From: Sipunculus nudus
Lineage: Eukaryota > Annelida > Sipuncula > Golfingiida > Sipunculidae
Direction of reading: 5' to 3'
DNA: 64,000 bases
Assembly: GCA_026874595.1 (NCBI GenBank)
Contig: CM049320.1
Coordinates: 53,597,070-53,661,069, forward strand
Below, one piece after another: positions 1 to 11,509 of this stretch; positions within the stretch are counted from its first letter, which is position 1, and the number at the start of each line of letters is the position of its first letter. The notes under the pieces are model-generated. The model was not told the origin of the DNA. It made no database searches and saw only the letters and a list, made by a program, of their open reading frames with translations. Position numbers and translations under genes: made by a program.

Positions 1-193
1 ATTTTAATCTAATCCAAGTCCGAAAATAATGCGTATAATATAGGCTGGTAACGGTTAATAGAACTTACAATTTTTATGACTTTATTTCACCTTTTGTATA
101 AAAAACATACGATGTAACATGGTTAACAATTATGTAGAGCATCTGTATGCCTAGCTCCCCATTTTCAGTGAAATTGTTTGACTTTGTATTCAG

Positions 194-572
194 TGGTGCA
201 AGTATCACAGTTCGTTAGTCGAGCTCTTTCAGTTCATTTGAAGTCTCAAGTCATAACGATTGCAGAAAAGACGTTTGGTATTGTATCTACTGAAGGAATA
301 GTTTGTAGAATGACCACAGGGGATTCCCCCTCAGATTGTGTCAGTTGATATACTGATGAAGCCTTTTCCCGCCCTAGGGCTACGCATAAATAATTGCGGC
401 ATTGTACCAAAATAAATCAATTTATTAAAAAATAGCACTTACGCTCCACACATAAAAACACTGATGATCACAAGCGTCAACTTAATAAACACAACATCAC
501 GAAGTCCGTTATGTTCACTGAACAGGGAAATCCCCTTTGTTTTAACTGACTGTTAGGTGCACAGCCTATTAT
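194..572. repeat. Dispersed ~375 bp repeat, copy 1
   Basis: This block matches 4652-5026 closely and in the same orientation, from a shared start reading GTGCAA(A/G)TATCACAGTTC to a shared end reading CACAGCCTATT. A shorter third copy lies at about 5941-6058, and a fragment of the same family appears at about 620-658. The two long copies bracket the satellite arrays at 1.1-4.1 kb, so they may be the ends of one composite element or the product of a segmental duplication. No coding frame is shared between them. Unclassified. Confidence 0.75.
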
Positions 573-1139
573 ATTTGAACTTAGAATCGATATTAAAAAA
601 ATACGCATTTCTCTAGAGAGGCGCTCCACACATATAACCACTGATTATCACAAGCGTACACTTTAAAACCTGTGTCTCATGGATTCTTCCAACACTAGGT
701 CAATGAATATGCCTGCAGACAACGGTATTCTGAACTTGATCGTTTCGCGTGTAAATAATGTCCTTGGTCTGTTACTGGAAGCGCTCACGACATATAAACT
801 AGTGGCCCATGGGCCATGACGCTCAGCTGAATTCAATGAATGTTGAACAATGAGCAAAATGAAAGCGAGAGTGCAAAAAAAAAAATCATGAATTTTGTAA
901 AGAATCCTAAGAAATGGGTTTCAGTGGGCTTTTGGACAGATGACCACTTCATTTGAAGGTTTCCTTAATAGAAAAAATGCGTAAAAAAATTCAAAATAAA
1001 ATACAGGTAGTGCCACAAGTCATCAGGAACTGATGAAACAGTTATGCATGCAAACAATCATGGCAGTCAATGCATTACTTCTATACATACTGGATCTTTT
1101 TTATCAAATTGTTAACTAGAATACGGGTAGTCGACAAGC

Positions 1140-2830
1140 GACTACGTGTATCCGCTGAAATCAGAGTGGGACGGATGAAGTGAGGCATGGAATGAGTGGC
1201 AAGAGAAATTTGAGTAAGGTGTGTCGCATATTAGCATGGATGTCTGCAGCCGAAATGTGTATGTAATTGGCGCCACATACCACGGAATCAAGAAAGCAGT
1301 CTAAGTTGTATACATATGCAAACTGTTAGGCAGATAAATCAAACCACTGCTTGAATATGAGTGATTTTATCCCACAGCAGACAAACAGAAGGAGGCTGTG
1401 CAAAAAAGGTCGCAGGTAGCGTCACCAATTTTGTGTATGATTAAGAGCAATGTGAGATCTATAGACGTGCAAAATTTCAGGGGATATGTCAAACAGTCCT
1501 GAGAAATAAGCCTGAATGTCTGCATAGTCAACATAAATGAAGGTGGCGCCACCTGCCAATAAAATCGAGAAAGCTATCCAAGATGTATAAACATGCAAAA
1601 TTTTAGGCAGATAAGTCAAACAACTGCCGAGTTATAAGTGATTTTATCACAAGGCAGAGAAACAGACGGACGCTGCGGATACAGCAAACAAGCCCTGATT
1701 TAAACATTGATGTCTGCAGCATTAACATAATGTAGGTGGCGCCACCTGCAACGTAATCCAGAAAGCTATCCAAGATGTATAAACCTGCAAAATTTTAGGC
1801 AGATAAGTCAAACCACTGCCGAGATATGTGATTTTATCCCACGGCAGACAAGCTGACGGACGCTGTGCAAAAATGGTTGCAGGTGGCGCCACCAATTTTG
1901 TTTATGATTAAGAGCTATGTGAGATCTATACACGTGCAAAAAATTCAGGGGGATATGTCAAACCAGTCCTGAGTTAAACAGACAGAGAAACAGACGGACG
2001 CTGCGGATACAGTAAACAAGTCCTGAGTTAAACATTGATGTCTGCAGCATTAACATAAATGTAGGTGGCGCAACCTGCCATAAAATCGAGAAAGCCTTCC
2101 AAGATTTATTACATGCCTCATTTTAGGCAGATAAGTCAAACCACTACTGAGATATAAGTGACTTTATCCCACGGCAGACAAACAGACGGACGCTGTGCAA
2201 AAATGGTTGCAGGTGTCGCATCCATTTTTGCTTATGATAAAGAGCTATGTGAGATCTATACACATGCTAAATTTCGGGAGGATAAAGCAAACCAGCCTTG
2301 AGATATAGGACGGGATGTCTGCAGCGTAAACATAAATGTAGGTTGCGCCACCTGCCATTAAATAGAGAAAGCTATCCAAGACGTACAAACATGCAAAATT
2401 TGAGGCTGATAAGTCAAACAACTGCCGATATATGAGTGATTTTACCCCACGGCAGACAAAAAGAGGGACGCTGTGCGAAAATGGTGGCAGGTGGCGCCAC
2501 CAATTGTGTGTATTATAAAGAGCAATGTGAGATTTATACACATGCACAATTTCAAACGGATATGTCCAACCATTCTTGAAATATAAGCCTGTATGTCTGG
2601 AGCCTGAATGTGAATGTAGGGGGCGCCACCTATTATAAAATCACGAAAGCCATCCAGGATGTATCCACATGTATAATTTCAGGTGGATAAGTCCAACAAA
2701 TGCAGAGATATAAGTGATTTTATCCGAAGGCAGATAAACAGATTGAAGCTGTGCAAAAATGGTTGCAGGTGGCACCACCACTTTAAGTGTATGTTATAAA
2801 GCTACCCAAGGGCTACATTTGTGTAAACCT
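1140..2830. repeat. Satellite array of alternating ~128/149 bp half-units with a GTGGCGCCAC palindrome
   Basis: Copies of the palindrome GTGGCGCCAC, or variants with one or two changes, recur at about 1413, 1540, 1736, 1882, 2064, 2212, 2338, 2488, 2618 and 2767. Spacing alternates near 127 and 148 bp, with two longer intervals. The two half-units are themselves related: both contain a TATA(A/C)AC(A/G)TGCAAAATTT stretch followed by a GATA(A/T)GTCAAAC stretch. The array is therefore a dimeric satellite of ~140 bp monomers. The many short frames across it have no coding character. Single palindromes of the same type recur at about 3290, 3505, 3836, 38278, 40091 and 43245. Confidence 0.85.
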
Positions 2831-2899
2831 TTAGCCTGATAGGTCAAACGGTTCCCCAGGATTGTGGGTTTATGTTTGGAAACAGATGCACACATGGAC

Positions 2900-4020
2900 A
2901 CTGGGCATAAAGGAAAAGTCAGAGGTCAACCAAAAATGAGGGCGCAGCAGTTCACATGTGACCCGATCATAATTCCGAATTTTAAAAATTTCGGCCTAGT
3001 GGTTACGGAGGAGTTCTCTTGGAAACCTATGCGGCGGCGGCGGCGTCCGACTGAAACTCTGTTTTGGCGGATACAATTATTCAAGGGGGGGGGGGCATAT
3101 GAGCCCAATAGCTCAGAGGATATAGGTAACAGAGTAATTTCAATTTTACATGAAGACTATTCATGGACCTCCCATGATGTCAAGTAAGAAGAAGCTAGGT
3201 TAAGGGGCTACTATTTGTGCCCTCCTACAATATGAGGCTTTATTTGAAGGTCTAAAAATTCGGAAAACCTGTAAAAATTTGAAAAAAAAGGTGGTGCCAC
3301 CATTCTGCAGGGTACTTACTTGAGGATATGAATGACAGAGACCTAATTTCAGGTTTCAACAAAGACTTTTCATGGACCTACCCTGATGTCAAGTTTGAAC
3401 ATTCCAGGTCCAGTGGTTACGATTTGTGCCCTGTAAACAGATAACAGCTTCTTTGAAGGTCTCATAAATAGAGAAAATAATCATTCAAAATGAAAAAAAA
3501 ATACAGGTGGCGCAACCAGTTTGCAGGAACTGATGTAGCACTCCACGATCAATATTCATGCAAAGAATCATAGTGAACAATGCTTTAGTTAATTTAGATA
3601 CTGGAGCTTTTCTATCATATATTTAAATATCCTGAGGGGTACTTACGAGCCCCATTGCTCGGAGGATATGGATAACAGAGACCTCATTTTAGGTTACCGA
3701 GGAGACTTAATGGACCTCCCCTGATGTCAAGTTTAAACATTCCAGGTCCAGAGGTTACGATTTATGCCATGTTAACAGATAACAGCTTCTTTGAAGGTAT
3801 CAAAAATAGAGAAAACAAATCGTTAAAAATACAGGTGGCGCTACCAGTTTGCAGGAACTGATGGAACACTCCATGATCAATGTTCATGCAGAGAATCATG
3901 GTGATCAATGCAGTAGTTATTCATCTACTTGAGCTTTTGTATAACATTTTTGATTATTCTGGGGGGGGGGGGGGGGTACTTATGAGACCCATAGCTCGGA
4001 GAATATGGGTAACAGAGTCC
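2900..4020. repeat. Tandem array of ~330 bp units
   Basis: Successive units share a segment reading GGACCT(A/C)CCCTGATGTCAAG, a segment reading ACATTCCAGGTCCAG, a segment reading ACAGGTGGCGC, and a segment with GCAGGAACTGATG. The clearest pair starts at about 3390 and 3729. A related partial unit sits at about 1005-1110. A poly-G run at 3960-3976 interrupts the last unit. Arrays of this type, ending in GACGGACGG-type tracts, are common in bivalve genomes by general knowledge. The frames at 2864-3187 and 3880-4152 lie inside it and are not genes. Confidence 0.8.
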
Positions 4021-4025
4021 CTGTT

Positions 4026-4110
4026 AACGGACGGACGGCCTAACGGCCGGACGGACGATGGACGAAGAGTGATCGCTATAGCTCAGCTGACTGATCAGCT
4101 AAAAAAATTG
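4026..4110. repeat. GACGGACGG-rich inverted tract at the array end
   Basis: The sequence around 4029-4060 holds GGACGGACGGCC followed by GGCCGGACGGACG, giving a short palindromic centre. It is followed by GATCGCTATAGCTCAGCTG. This marks the right edge of the ~330 bp array. Confidence 0.6.
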
Positions 4111-4651
4111 TCGGATCAGCAGTCTGTCAGCAATTGCGATATCCTCCCTTAAGTCCATTACAGAGTTTTCAGCTTGGCCCTCCTCAGACAATGATTGTTT
4201 TCTCTTACAGACATCGTCCCTCAGCTGTCAGGAATCTTATGAACGCAGAATTGCCTCTCGACTGCAGAAAATCGTCAGAGATGTCATCAAACTGGCGCCT
4301 AAAAGGCAGTTATAGCGGTTTTCTTTTCAAATACGGCTTACATGTGCTTGCTGATGTTACAAGTTCTGACCGTTTCACTCTATTATGCCGACTATCACTT
4401 AGTCTATGTATATTAAAATGGACACGCCTCCGTAGACCAAACCCTGAGAAAAAAAAACAGACTAAGCAGGTGTTCGGCCTTTGAAGTCTACAATAAACAA
4501 CGTTACTGTACAGACCGTCTAGACAGAGACAGCTCCCACGGAATTTACTCTACTGAAATAACATCACTCGAGGCACCTGTGCTGTCTAACCTAGGTCCCG
4601 AAGCTAACATCAAAACACCATACTTCAAAACACTATACTCCAATGAACTGT

Positions 4652-5026
4652 AGTGCAAATATCACAGTTCATATGCCGAGCTCTTTCAGTTCATTTGACG
4701 TCTCAAGTCATAACAAGTGCAGGAAAGACGTTTGGTATTGTTTCAACTGCAGGATTAGTCGGTAGAATGAACACAGGGGATTCCAACTCAGGTCGTGGCA
4801 GTTGGTGTAATCCTGAAGCCTTATCTCGCCCTAGGGCTACGCATAAAGTATTGCAGCATTGTACCAAAATAAATCAGTTTATTAAAAAAAGCACTTACGC
4901 TCCGCACATAAAAAACACTGATGATCACAAGCGTCCACTTAATAAACACAACATCACCCAGTCCGTTATGATCACTGAACAGGAAGTCCCCTTTGTTTTA
5001 ACTGACTGATAGGCGCACAGCCTATT
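4652..5026. repeat. Dispersed ~375 bp repeat, copy 2
   Basis: Direct copy of 194-572 with scattered substitutions and small indels. The 118-residue frame across it is the repeat read in one frame and is not conserved in copy 1, so it is not treated as a gene. Confidence 0.75.
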
Positions 5027-5940
5027 CTATATGAACTCCAACTACTCCATATTCCACCGAGAGAGACGACAACGACTTTAAATATGAATTGGTAATGTGT
5101 TTGAAAAGATTACTGAACAGCCCCTCCCTACCATGAAAGAGTGTACTTTTATAAAGCTGACTTCCTTTTTACACATAACGTAGCGTTTTCAGAATACATT
5201 TAGGAAATAACATGAAGTTTATTTCTCCAAGGAAGATAACTCTAGCGGTTGATTTACAGAAAGGTAATAGATATCTTCGATTTTTATAAAAGATTTGGTT
5301 ATTTGAATTGAAGAGTATGCATGGGTTTGGCGATCACGAAAGGAACTGTAAATTAAAGAGAATACCTTTATTTTTTAATAAAGCAAATAACTCTACATTG
5401 AAGAGCGTTCTTCAATATCAGGTAATGGAGGGTTATGCTGGCAACTTGCCAATGCTTCCTACTTTCTAGAGGTTGTATTTTTTGCTGCACACCTTGGGAC
5501 TGCTTTAAAAAAAAAACGCGCCTTTTATTAGTCATCATTCCAGCTATTTCCGGCATTTACATATTAAAAGTGTAACATTGTAGTAGGAACTGAACAGTTT
5601 TCTGAGTGATCTGTCACGTGTTATTCATAGAGTATATTAAAAGATAATCCTGGTCAGTCAATGTTTTGCATCAACAGAGGGGATGTAGCTTTACAGCTTT
5701 CCTATGTTTTTCAATCATAAATAATTTTAAATGTTAATACCAGATTTCAGATACATATATTGTGATCAAACCATACTGCATGAGACTATACTTCAGAAAA
5801 GGGTTACTTCTACGGTGGTTAATATGAAGCGTTGTGTTTGACTGTTTTTGCGTCATAACAGCGCCATAACAAGGCCCATAAGTACCAATGATCGATAAGA
5901 TTATACATTTTTCTCGTTGCCGACAACGAAACCGCCCTCC
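5027..5940. other. No gene seen; AT-rich intergenic DNA
   Basis: Short frames only, no splice-flanked coding segment, and no repeat I could match elsewhere in the window. Confidence 0.5.
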
Positions 5941-6058
5941 CAGACGTTTTGTATTGTTTCAACTGCAGGAATAGTCGGTTGAATGACCATAGGGGATTCC
6001 CCTCAGATTGTGTCAGTTGGTGCACTCCTGAATCCTTTCCCCGCCTTAGGGCTACGCA
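5941..6058. repeat. Dispersed repeat, copy 3 (partial)
   Basis: Matches the middle of the 194-572 and 4652-5026 copies, from the GACGTTT(G)GTATTG segment to the GGGCTACGCATA segment. Both ends are missing. Confidence 0.7.
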
Positions 6059-6139
6059 TACCGTGCAAAATGATTAAGAAACATGCAATAACGTAGAAAA
6101 CCAAACGGTCTTTATCTTAATCTTATATCCATTGATACA

Positions 6140-6335
6140 CAGAGTAAATAACACGAGGCACTCTCCATGGCCCGGATGTTGGCTCTCGGTAAGGGTGGGT
6201 GAAACCAGAGGATCCTGAGAAAACCACCGGCCTTGGACGGGCCACTACAACCCTCTCTCAGAGCCACACCGGGAATCGAACCCGGGTCGCCAGCGGAGAA
6301 CCCGAGCGTTTAACTGCTCAGCTGCCCAGGCCCCT
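6140..6335 (-). mobile_element. tRNA-derived SINE
   Basis: Read on the minus strand, the element starts with a tRNA-like head. An A-box-like region (GGGCAGCTGAGCAGTTAAA) is followed by a canonical B box, GGGTTCGATTCCCGG, near 6270. A body follows that includes GTGGTTTTCTCAGGATCC and CTGGTTTCACCCACC. That body resembles the conserved central domain of several invertebrate SINEs with a GGTTTTCTCCGGGTACTCC-type core; this match is from memory. The tRNA-like part does not fold as a functional tRNA and runs straight into the body, so I call a SINE rather than a tRNA gene. Confidence 0.75.
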
Positions 6336-6676
6336 GGATATAACAATGTAGTAAACTGAAACAAATGTAAAGTATGCTTGGGTTTACTCCGTCCAGTAAA
6401 TATGAACATTTTTCATTAATGACTACAAAAACCAAATAAGGTAATGATTCTTCATCGATGAATAACATGAATAACTGATCGTTGGTTAGACCGGCAAGAG
6501 GATAATTGGAAATTAATAGTAATCAGACAACCGATGATATAACATACTTGCAATGCTGGTCTGACATAACTTGTCATTCAGCATGCCATGGACTGTATTA
6601 TCTCTAATTAGCCAGTCGATGCTTTGAATAAAGATTGTCTGATACACCTCAGCCGCAACCTAAAAGTACCCGTAAA

Positions 6677-8649
6677 GGGTCTTTCTAAACACCGAAAAGT
6701 ACCGAAACGTTACCGAAAAGTACCGAAAAGTAACTGAAAAGACTTTAAAAGCACCTTTTAATTAGTTAACGAATTGTGTGCATTTTTTACCTTTTATAAT
6801 GGATGATTAAAAAGTGACTCAAAAGCACCATAAAGTGATAAAATGTTATCAAATGAGTACTAAAAAAATACCAAAAAGTACTGAATGGTTAATAAAAAGT
6901 ACTGTAAAATTACCAAAAAGTTTCCGAAAAGTAACTGAAAAGACTTTAAAAGCACCTTTTAATTAATGTTAACACTAAGAATAACCAAAAATTCGGTACA
7001 GACGGTCAGTAAAGTTAGCAAATTGTGTGCTCTTTTTTACCCTTTATAAAGGATGATGAAAAGTGACTAAAAAGCACCATAAGACAACTGAAAAGTTCTG
7101 AAACGTGTCTGAAAAGTACCGAAAAGTAACTGAAAAGTACCGAAAAGTAACTGAAAAGTTACCACAATGTACCGAAAAATTATCTAAAGGACTTTTTAAG
7201 GTATTTCTTTTATATAATATAACACATAATTACCGAAAAGTTGTTTAAGACTGTCACTGAAGTCAGCAAATTTTGTTCAAACTCTTTATAATGGATGATG
7301 AAAAGTGACTGAAAAGTACCATAAAGTGACAAAATGTTATCAAATAAATACTAAAACATGCCAAAAAAGTACTGAAAAGTTACCAAAAAGTAATGAAAAG
7401 TTATTTAACCGTACCAAACAGTAACTGAAACAACTATCAAAGCAATTTTAAAATAATGTAAACCCAAAAAATTACCAAAGTTGTTTAAGATTGTCAGTAA
7501 AGTAAGCAAATTGTGACCTTTTTATAGAATTATGAAAAATAAATGATAAGTACTATAAAATGACAAAATGTTATCATATATTATTAAAGTATTAAAAATT
7601 AAAAAAAAAAAACGAAAAATCACTTAAAAGTTTCTGAGTTACTTTATTGAAAATAATCATTTTAATTTTGGAATATCTGCTCATTAAACAGTGTAGATAC
7701 CTAATTCAATTTAAAAGCTGATTTTAATGGGAACATCAAATGAAATGTTGAACAGTTATTTATTCTCTTTGCAGTATTTAACAGTATATACTGGTACAGC
7801 CTTATGACCGAGGTAGCTTGATGACTTTAAAATAAATAAAACCAAGAGCAGCACACCTTTAAATGTTTAATGTATTGTGAAATCAGGATGCATTTCAAAC
7901 AAAATATGTCCATATTTTTTTTTTCATAAAGTGCCATTTTAGACCATTGAAAGGTTCTAAATTAAGTACATGGGTATGGAATATATTATGTAAATCGATT
8001 TGGTAAATAATATAATTCTTAAATGACCAAACACCTAAAGCAAGAACATTTAATTTCAAGTCAGTGAGTAAACACTTAGGATGACAAGGAATTTGATTAT
8101 ATTATCTCTCACACTGAAAACATATAATGGCAAAGCACTCGCCACAAAAAAACAATAGGTTCATATTTCACTAAGTAACATATTTCACTAAAAAATATTA
8201 GGTATTTAAGGATATATCAAGGCTAAATATTTATCCTGTGAATAAATAGCATATAGCATACTTTGGTATGTTAAATGTCATGTAAAACAAGTTTTTATAG
8301 TCATTTTCAATACACTGTGGTATCTTTTCATTTACATTTCAGTACTGTTTGGTAACTTTTCAGTACTTTTTAGTATTTTTTAGTACTTATTTGATAATAT
8401 TTAATCACTTTATGGTGCTTTTCAGTCATTTTTCATCATCCTATAATAGAGAAAAACACAAATTGCTATCTTTTCTGATAGTCTGATCCTAATTTTTGGT
8501 TATTTGTAGTGTTAACATTAATTAAAAGATGTTTTTAAAGTCTTTTCAATCACTTTTCGGTAAATTTTCGGTACTTTTCGGTAGCTTTTCGGTATTTTTC
8601 GGTAACTTTTCGGTAACTTTTCGGTACTTTTCGGTGTTTAGAAAGACCC
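6677..8649. mobile_element. Foldback-like DNA transposon, non-autonomous
   Basis: Both ends carry GGGTCTTTCTAAACACCGAA in inverted orientation: forward at 6677 and reverse complement ending at 8649. Each arm is made of short tandem subrepeats of the (A)CCGAAAAGT type. The left arm runs to about 7640 (~960 bp) and the right arm runs from about 8330 (~320 bp). The outer flanks are an 8-bp direct repeat with one mismatch, CCCGTAAA at 6669-6676 and CTCGTAAA at 8650-8657, as expected for a target-site duplication. Long inverted termini built of subrepeats define foldback elements. The ~690 bp AT-rich centre has no transposase frame. Its superfamily is uncertain; hAT- or MULE-like mobilisation would suit an 8-9 bp duplication. 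Confidence 0.8.
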
Positions 8650-8659
8650 CTCGTAAATG

Positions 8660-9745
8660 GTGTGTTATGTAAACATTAGGTAAAACTTCACAATTCAGTT
8701 TTTTCCACATTTCAGTTGCGCACAACAATCATCTATACGTAGCAGAGTTTTGATGTATTATTTGGCCTGGAAATTGTCCTGTGCTACGAAAAAGGATAGC
8801 AATTATAATAATATATTCAGTAACAATATGTCTGATCTGAAGTCATTGAAATATGCAGTTAGTTTTAATAATATGTAAACTCGATGAATAGATCTTACGA
8901 ATTGTGGTTACATTCTGCAAAAACATGGGGGAACCAGTACACGTGTTACAGAACAATATTGCATGTGTGCTGAAAGTTAATGATATGCTAGCGCTTTCTT
9001 AAACTGTGGAGGCTAGCCTTTTAAAATGGAAGAAATAGAGTGGATAGTTCTCAAAACGTCCTTACCTAATTGTGTTGAATCGCTTGTTTTTTTTTATTTT
9101 AATGATATATTTTGTACTTAATTTATATTCTAAAAGCTAAAATGCAGCGGATTATTATGACCATGTGGCACATTACAGAAAGCGTTCTACATTTACAGAT
9201 AGAGTTTTAACTCCAGATATATGCATTGACTGTTATCTCTCACTCTGTAGGACTTAAGTCTTCATATTAAGTCTTTACAGCATATTAGAATCATGATACT
9301 GGTTGTCAACAAAACAGTTTTGTTGTCTGATTTTCTTGATACTGTACAAACAATAAAAATCTTTAAAACGTGACTGATATTTAGAAGAGGATATGACAGA
9401 TAATATCACAGAAAGAAGTTGTTTTAAATGTAATGGTATTTTATTTTGGAACAGAAATAAAAACACGTTGTGTTGTTAGACAATGTAATGATAAACACAG
9501 TGTCCGGTGTCAAACGATTAGTTGCAATGACAACATTAATCTGAAAGCGTATTGAAATTACGCATATCTCCTGATTGATATCAGTTCTTTCAGAACCATG
9601 TTATGGAGTGACCGGTTATAAGCAAAAAATTACACTTAAATAACTTCCATGTTTGATAAAGCCATGCAAGATGGTAACCGCAGTCATCCAAATTCTGCAG
9701 TGAAAGAACCATGGAAAACAAATACATCGAAATGGGACACGGAAT

Positions 9746-9800
<55 letters not shown>

Positions 9801-10040
9801 TAAAATCGAACAATATTTACATTATTAAGATAACTGGAAAGTGGTAGTCTTCTGAATAGTCGAGCAGAGATGGCTGCCCAAAAATACCTAAGGTTGTTTT
9901 CCTTCATCGTTGCAAGTACATTACTTAAAGGGTGATTTACGAATAAATATAGAACACAGAGGTTACCAGATATATAGAATTTTTTATATTTTCTTTGATT
10001 TTCAGTGAAAATATCCTAAATTGTAACTTTGACGAGATCA
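8660..10040. other. No gene seen; AT-rich DNA with a (TA)n tract at about 9749-9795
   Basis: Only short frames without codon bias. The dinucleotide tract is the one clear feature. Confidence 0.5.
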
Positions 10041-10049
10041 TTGGAATAA

Positions 10050-10200
10050 AAAAGGAATACGCAAGTTTTCAGGGTAATGGAATGTATGAAGATTTAATCA
10101 GACTTCAATTGATATGATTCGCACATCAGCGGAGCAACAGAAAGCTGATTAGAAAACCTATATTCCTGCGCTTGGACATGCGTACAATGCAACTACCTGC
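10050..10200 (+). pseudogene. Gypsy-type integrase fragment, copy 1
   Basis: This ~150 bp segment closely matches 14179-14330. Reading across frames gives pieces of a Gypsy/Ty3 integrase: a QGNGM segment followed by a segment ending in a degraded version of HAYNAT. Frameshifts and stops break it. It lies about 100 bp upstream of the lectin pseudogene and stops at CAATGCAACTA, where copy 2 continues. This is a remnant of an LTR retrotransposon rather than a host gene. Confidence 0.65.
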
Positions 10201-10299
10201 CAACTACCAAAGCTGTCAATATTATTTTCTTTTCATTATTTTGTTTAAATACTTGTTAACAGTAAAGTTACCATTACATCACCTGAGGGGTTAAGATGT

Positions 10300-11329
10300 A
10301 TGTTGCAACTCGTAAGCAGTACACACTTTAGGCCATTTAAAATCTATGCAAAATTTACTCTTTGCCATTTACTTTGGTTTTGCGCTTCCTCCCAAGGCTC
10401 CGCAGCGATTAACCTGAAAGTCATACACATGAATGGTTTACACATGGAAACATGTGAAGAAATTTGTCGTAGGCAAAAGGAACCGGTATTTGAGAGTGTG
10501 AGGTTCTCTAGGAACCGCTGCATCTTGCTTCAATCGCAGGGAAGTCGCCTACTTTCTACAACACCTGACAAATGTTCACGAGTAAGGAGAAGTAAGTATT
10601 TCTGAATTGAGTTTTCACCTTTCCTTTTGTGTAGTATATTGAGCTCATTGAAAGGTTCATCTTATAAAGTAATGTATGTGTATTTTTATGCAGAAAGCAA
10701 ATGTCCAAATAGCTACCAGTACATGTATCCGTGTGGCCGTCTCGTGGACAACCTGTGCTTGCCTTCCTGCTACAGTTTACCCAAAGACATGTCTCTCCCA
10801 CTTGACTCTGCTATCACATGCAAAGGTATAGGTGGTGAACTGCTGAGCATTGGAACCCATGGAGAGCAGAATCACCTGGAACAAGTGATGAAATCGGAGC
10901 GGCAAGGTAGACCACCTTTTATCTTTAAAACAAATAGATTATACAAAATCCGCATGCAAAACCAAAATCAGTTGAACTCTCTGCCTTGACAAAACTTGTT
11001 TGTTCTATTCTCCTTTGAATAGTAACAAGCACGCTTAATTTCTTTGATTAATTTTGTATTATATAAACTTTGATGTAGAGGGTATGGACTTAGAAGTACA
11101 GAGTTACTGAACATCTGGAACAGACATCGGACATGTAGGTCACTGGGTTTGGAGATCAACTGGACAACAAATCATCTACTCTAACTGGAGACCTGGAGAA
11201 CCTAATAATGATGGTAACCAGAAGCACTTTCTTGAAATAAAAGGAGAACTGATGAAATTCAAATGGAATGACAAAGAAATAGCGCATAGATTGCGACATA
11301 TATGTGAAACGGCCGCACTAACCGAATAA
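10300..11329 (+). pseudogene. Secreted C-type lectin gene broken by one in-frame stop
   Basis: Three exons fit one frame: 10300-10591 (donor GTAAGT), 10694-10906 (acceptor TATTTTTATGCAG, donor GTAGAC) and 11079-11329 (acceptor GATGTAG, ending in TAA). All junctions are phase 1 and the total is 252 codons. Residues ~17-35 are hydrophobic and suit a signal peptide. Residues ~101-247 form a C-type lectin-like domain: TCKGIGGELLSI, then EPN at 209-211 and WND at 231-233 (the Ca2+/sugar-binding motifs; EPN usually goes with mannose-type ligands), then ICE near 243. Codon 179 (11108-11110) is TGA where the family has the Trp of a YW(T/I)G motif; TGG to TGA is one base change. Both cysteines of the usual inner disulfide (the C of NC-V-E and the C after WND) are missing, which suggests relaxed constraint before or beside the stop. 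It could be a recent pseudogene, a null allele or an assembly error. The start could lie further upstream. Confidence 0.8.
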
Positions 11330-11497
11330 CATAAGGAAAAACACGATAAATATTGGATCCATCGAATATCACTTGGCGGACATTCTGTATTTTAGTATTT
11401 TATAGTGTGCGTGCTATTTTATCACTAGCATACTCGGACCTATAGGGAAAAAGATAGTGCTACGATAAGCCTTCGGTTCAAGGTTCATATATTAAAC

Positions 11498-11503
11498 AAT
11501 AAA
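11498..11503 (+). terminator. Polyadenylation signal of the lectin gene
   Basis: AATAAA about 170 bp after the lectin stop codon, the first such hexamer downstream on this strand. Confidence 0.5.
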
Positions 11504-11509
11504 TCTCAC

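Noticed and set aside
6240-6335. tRNA gene
   Set aside because: A and B boxes are present, but the acceptor and anticodon arms do not form and a SINE body follows directly.
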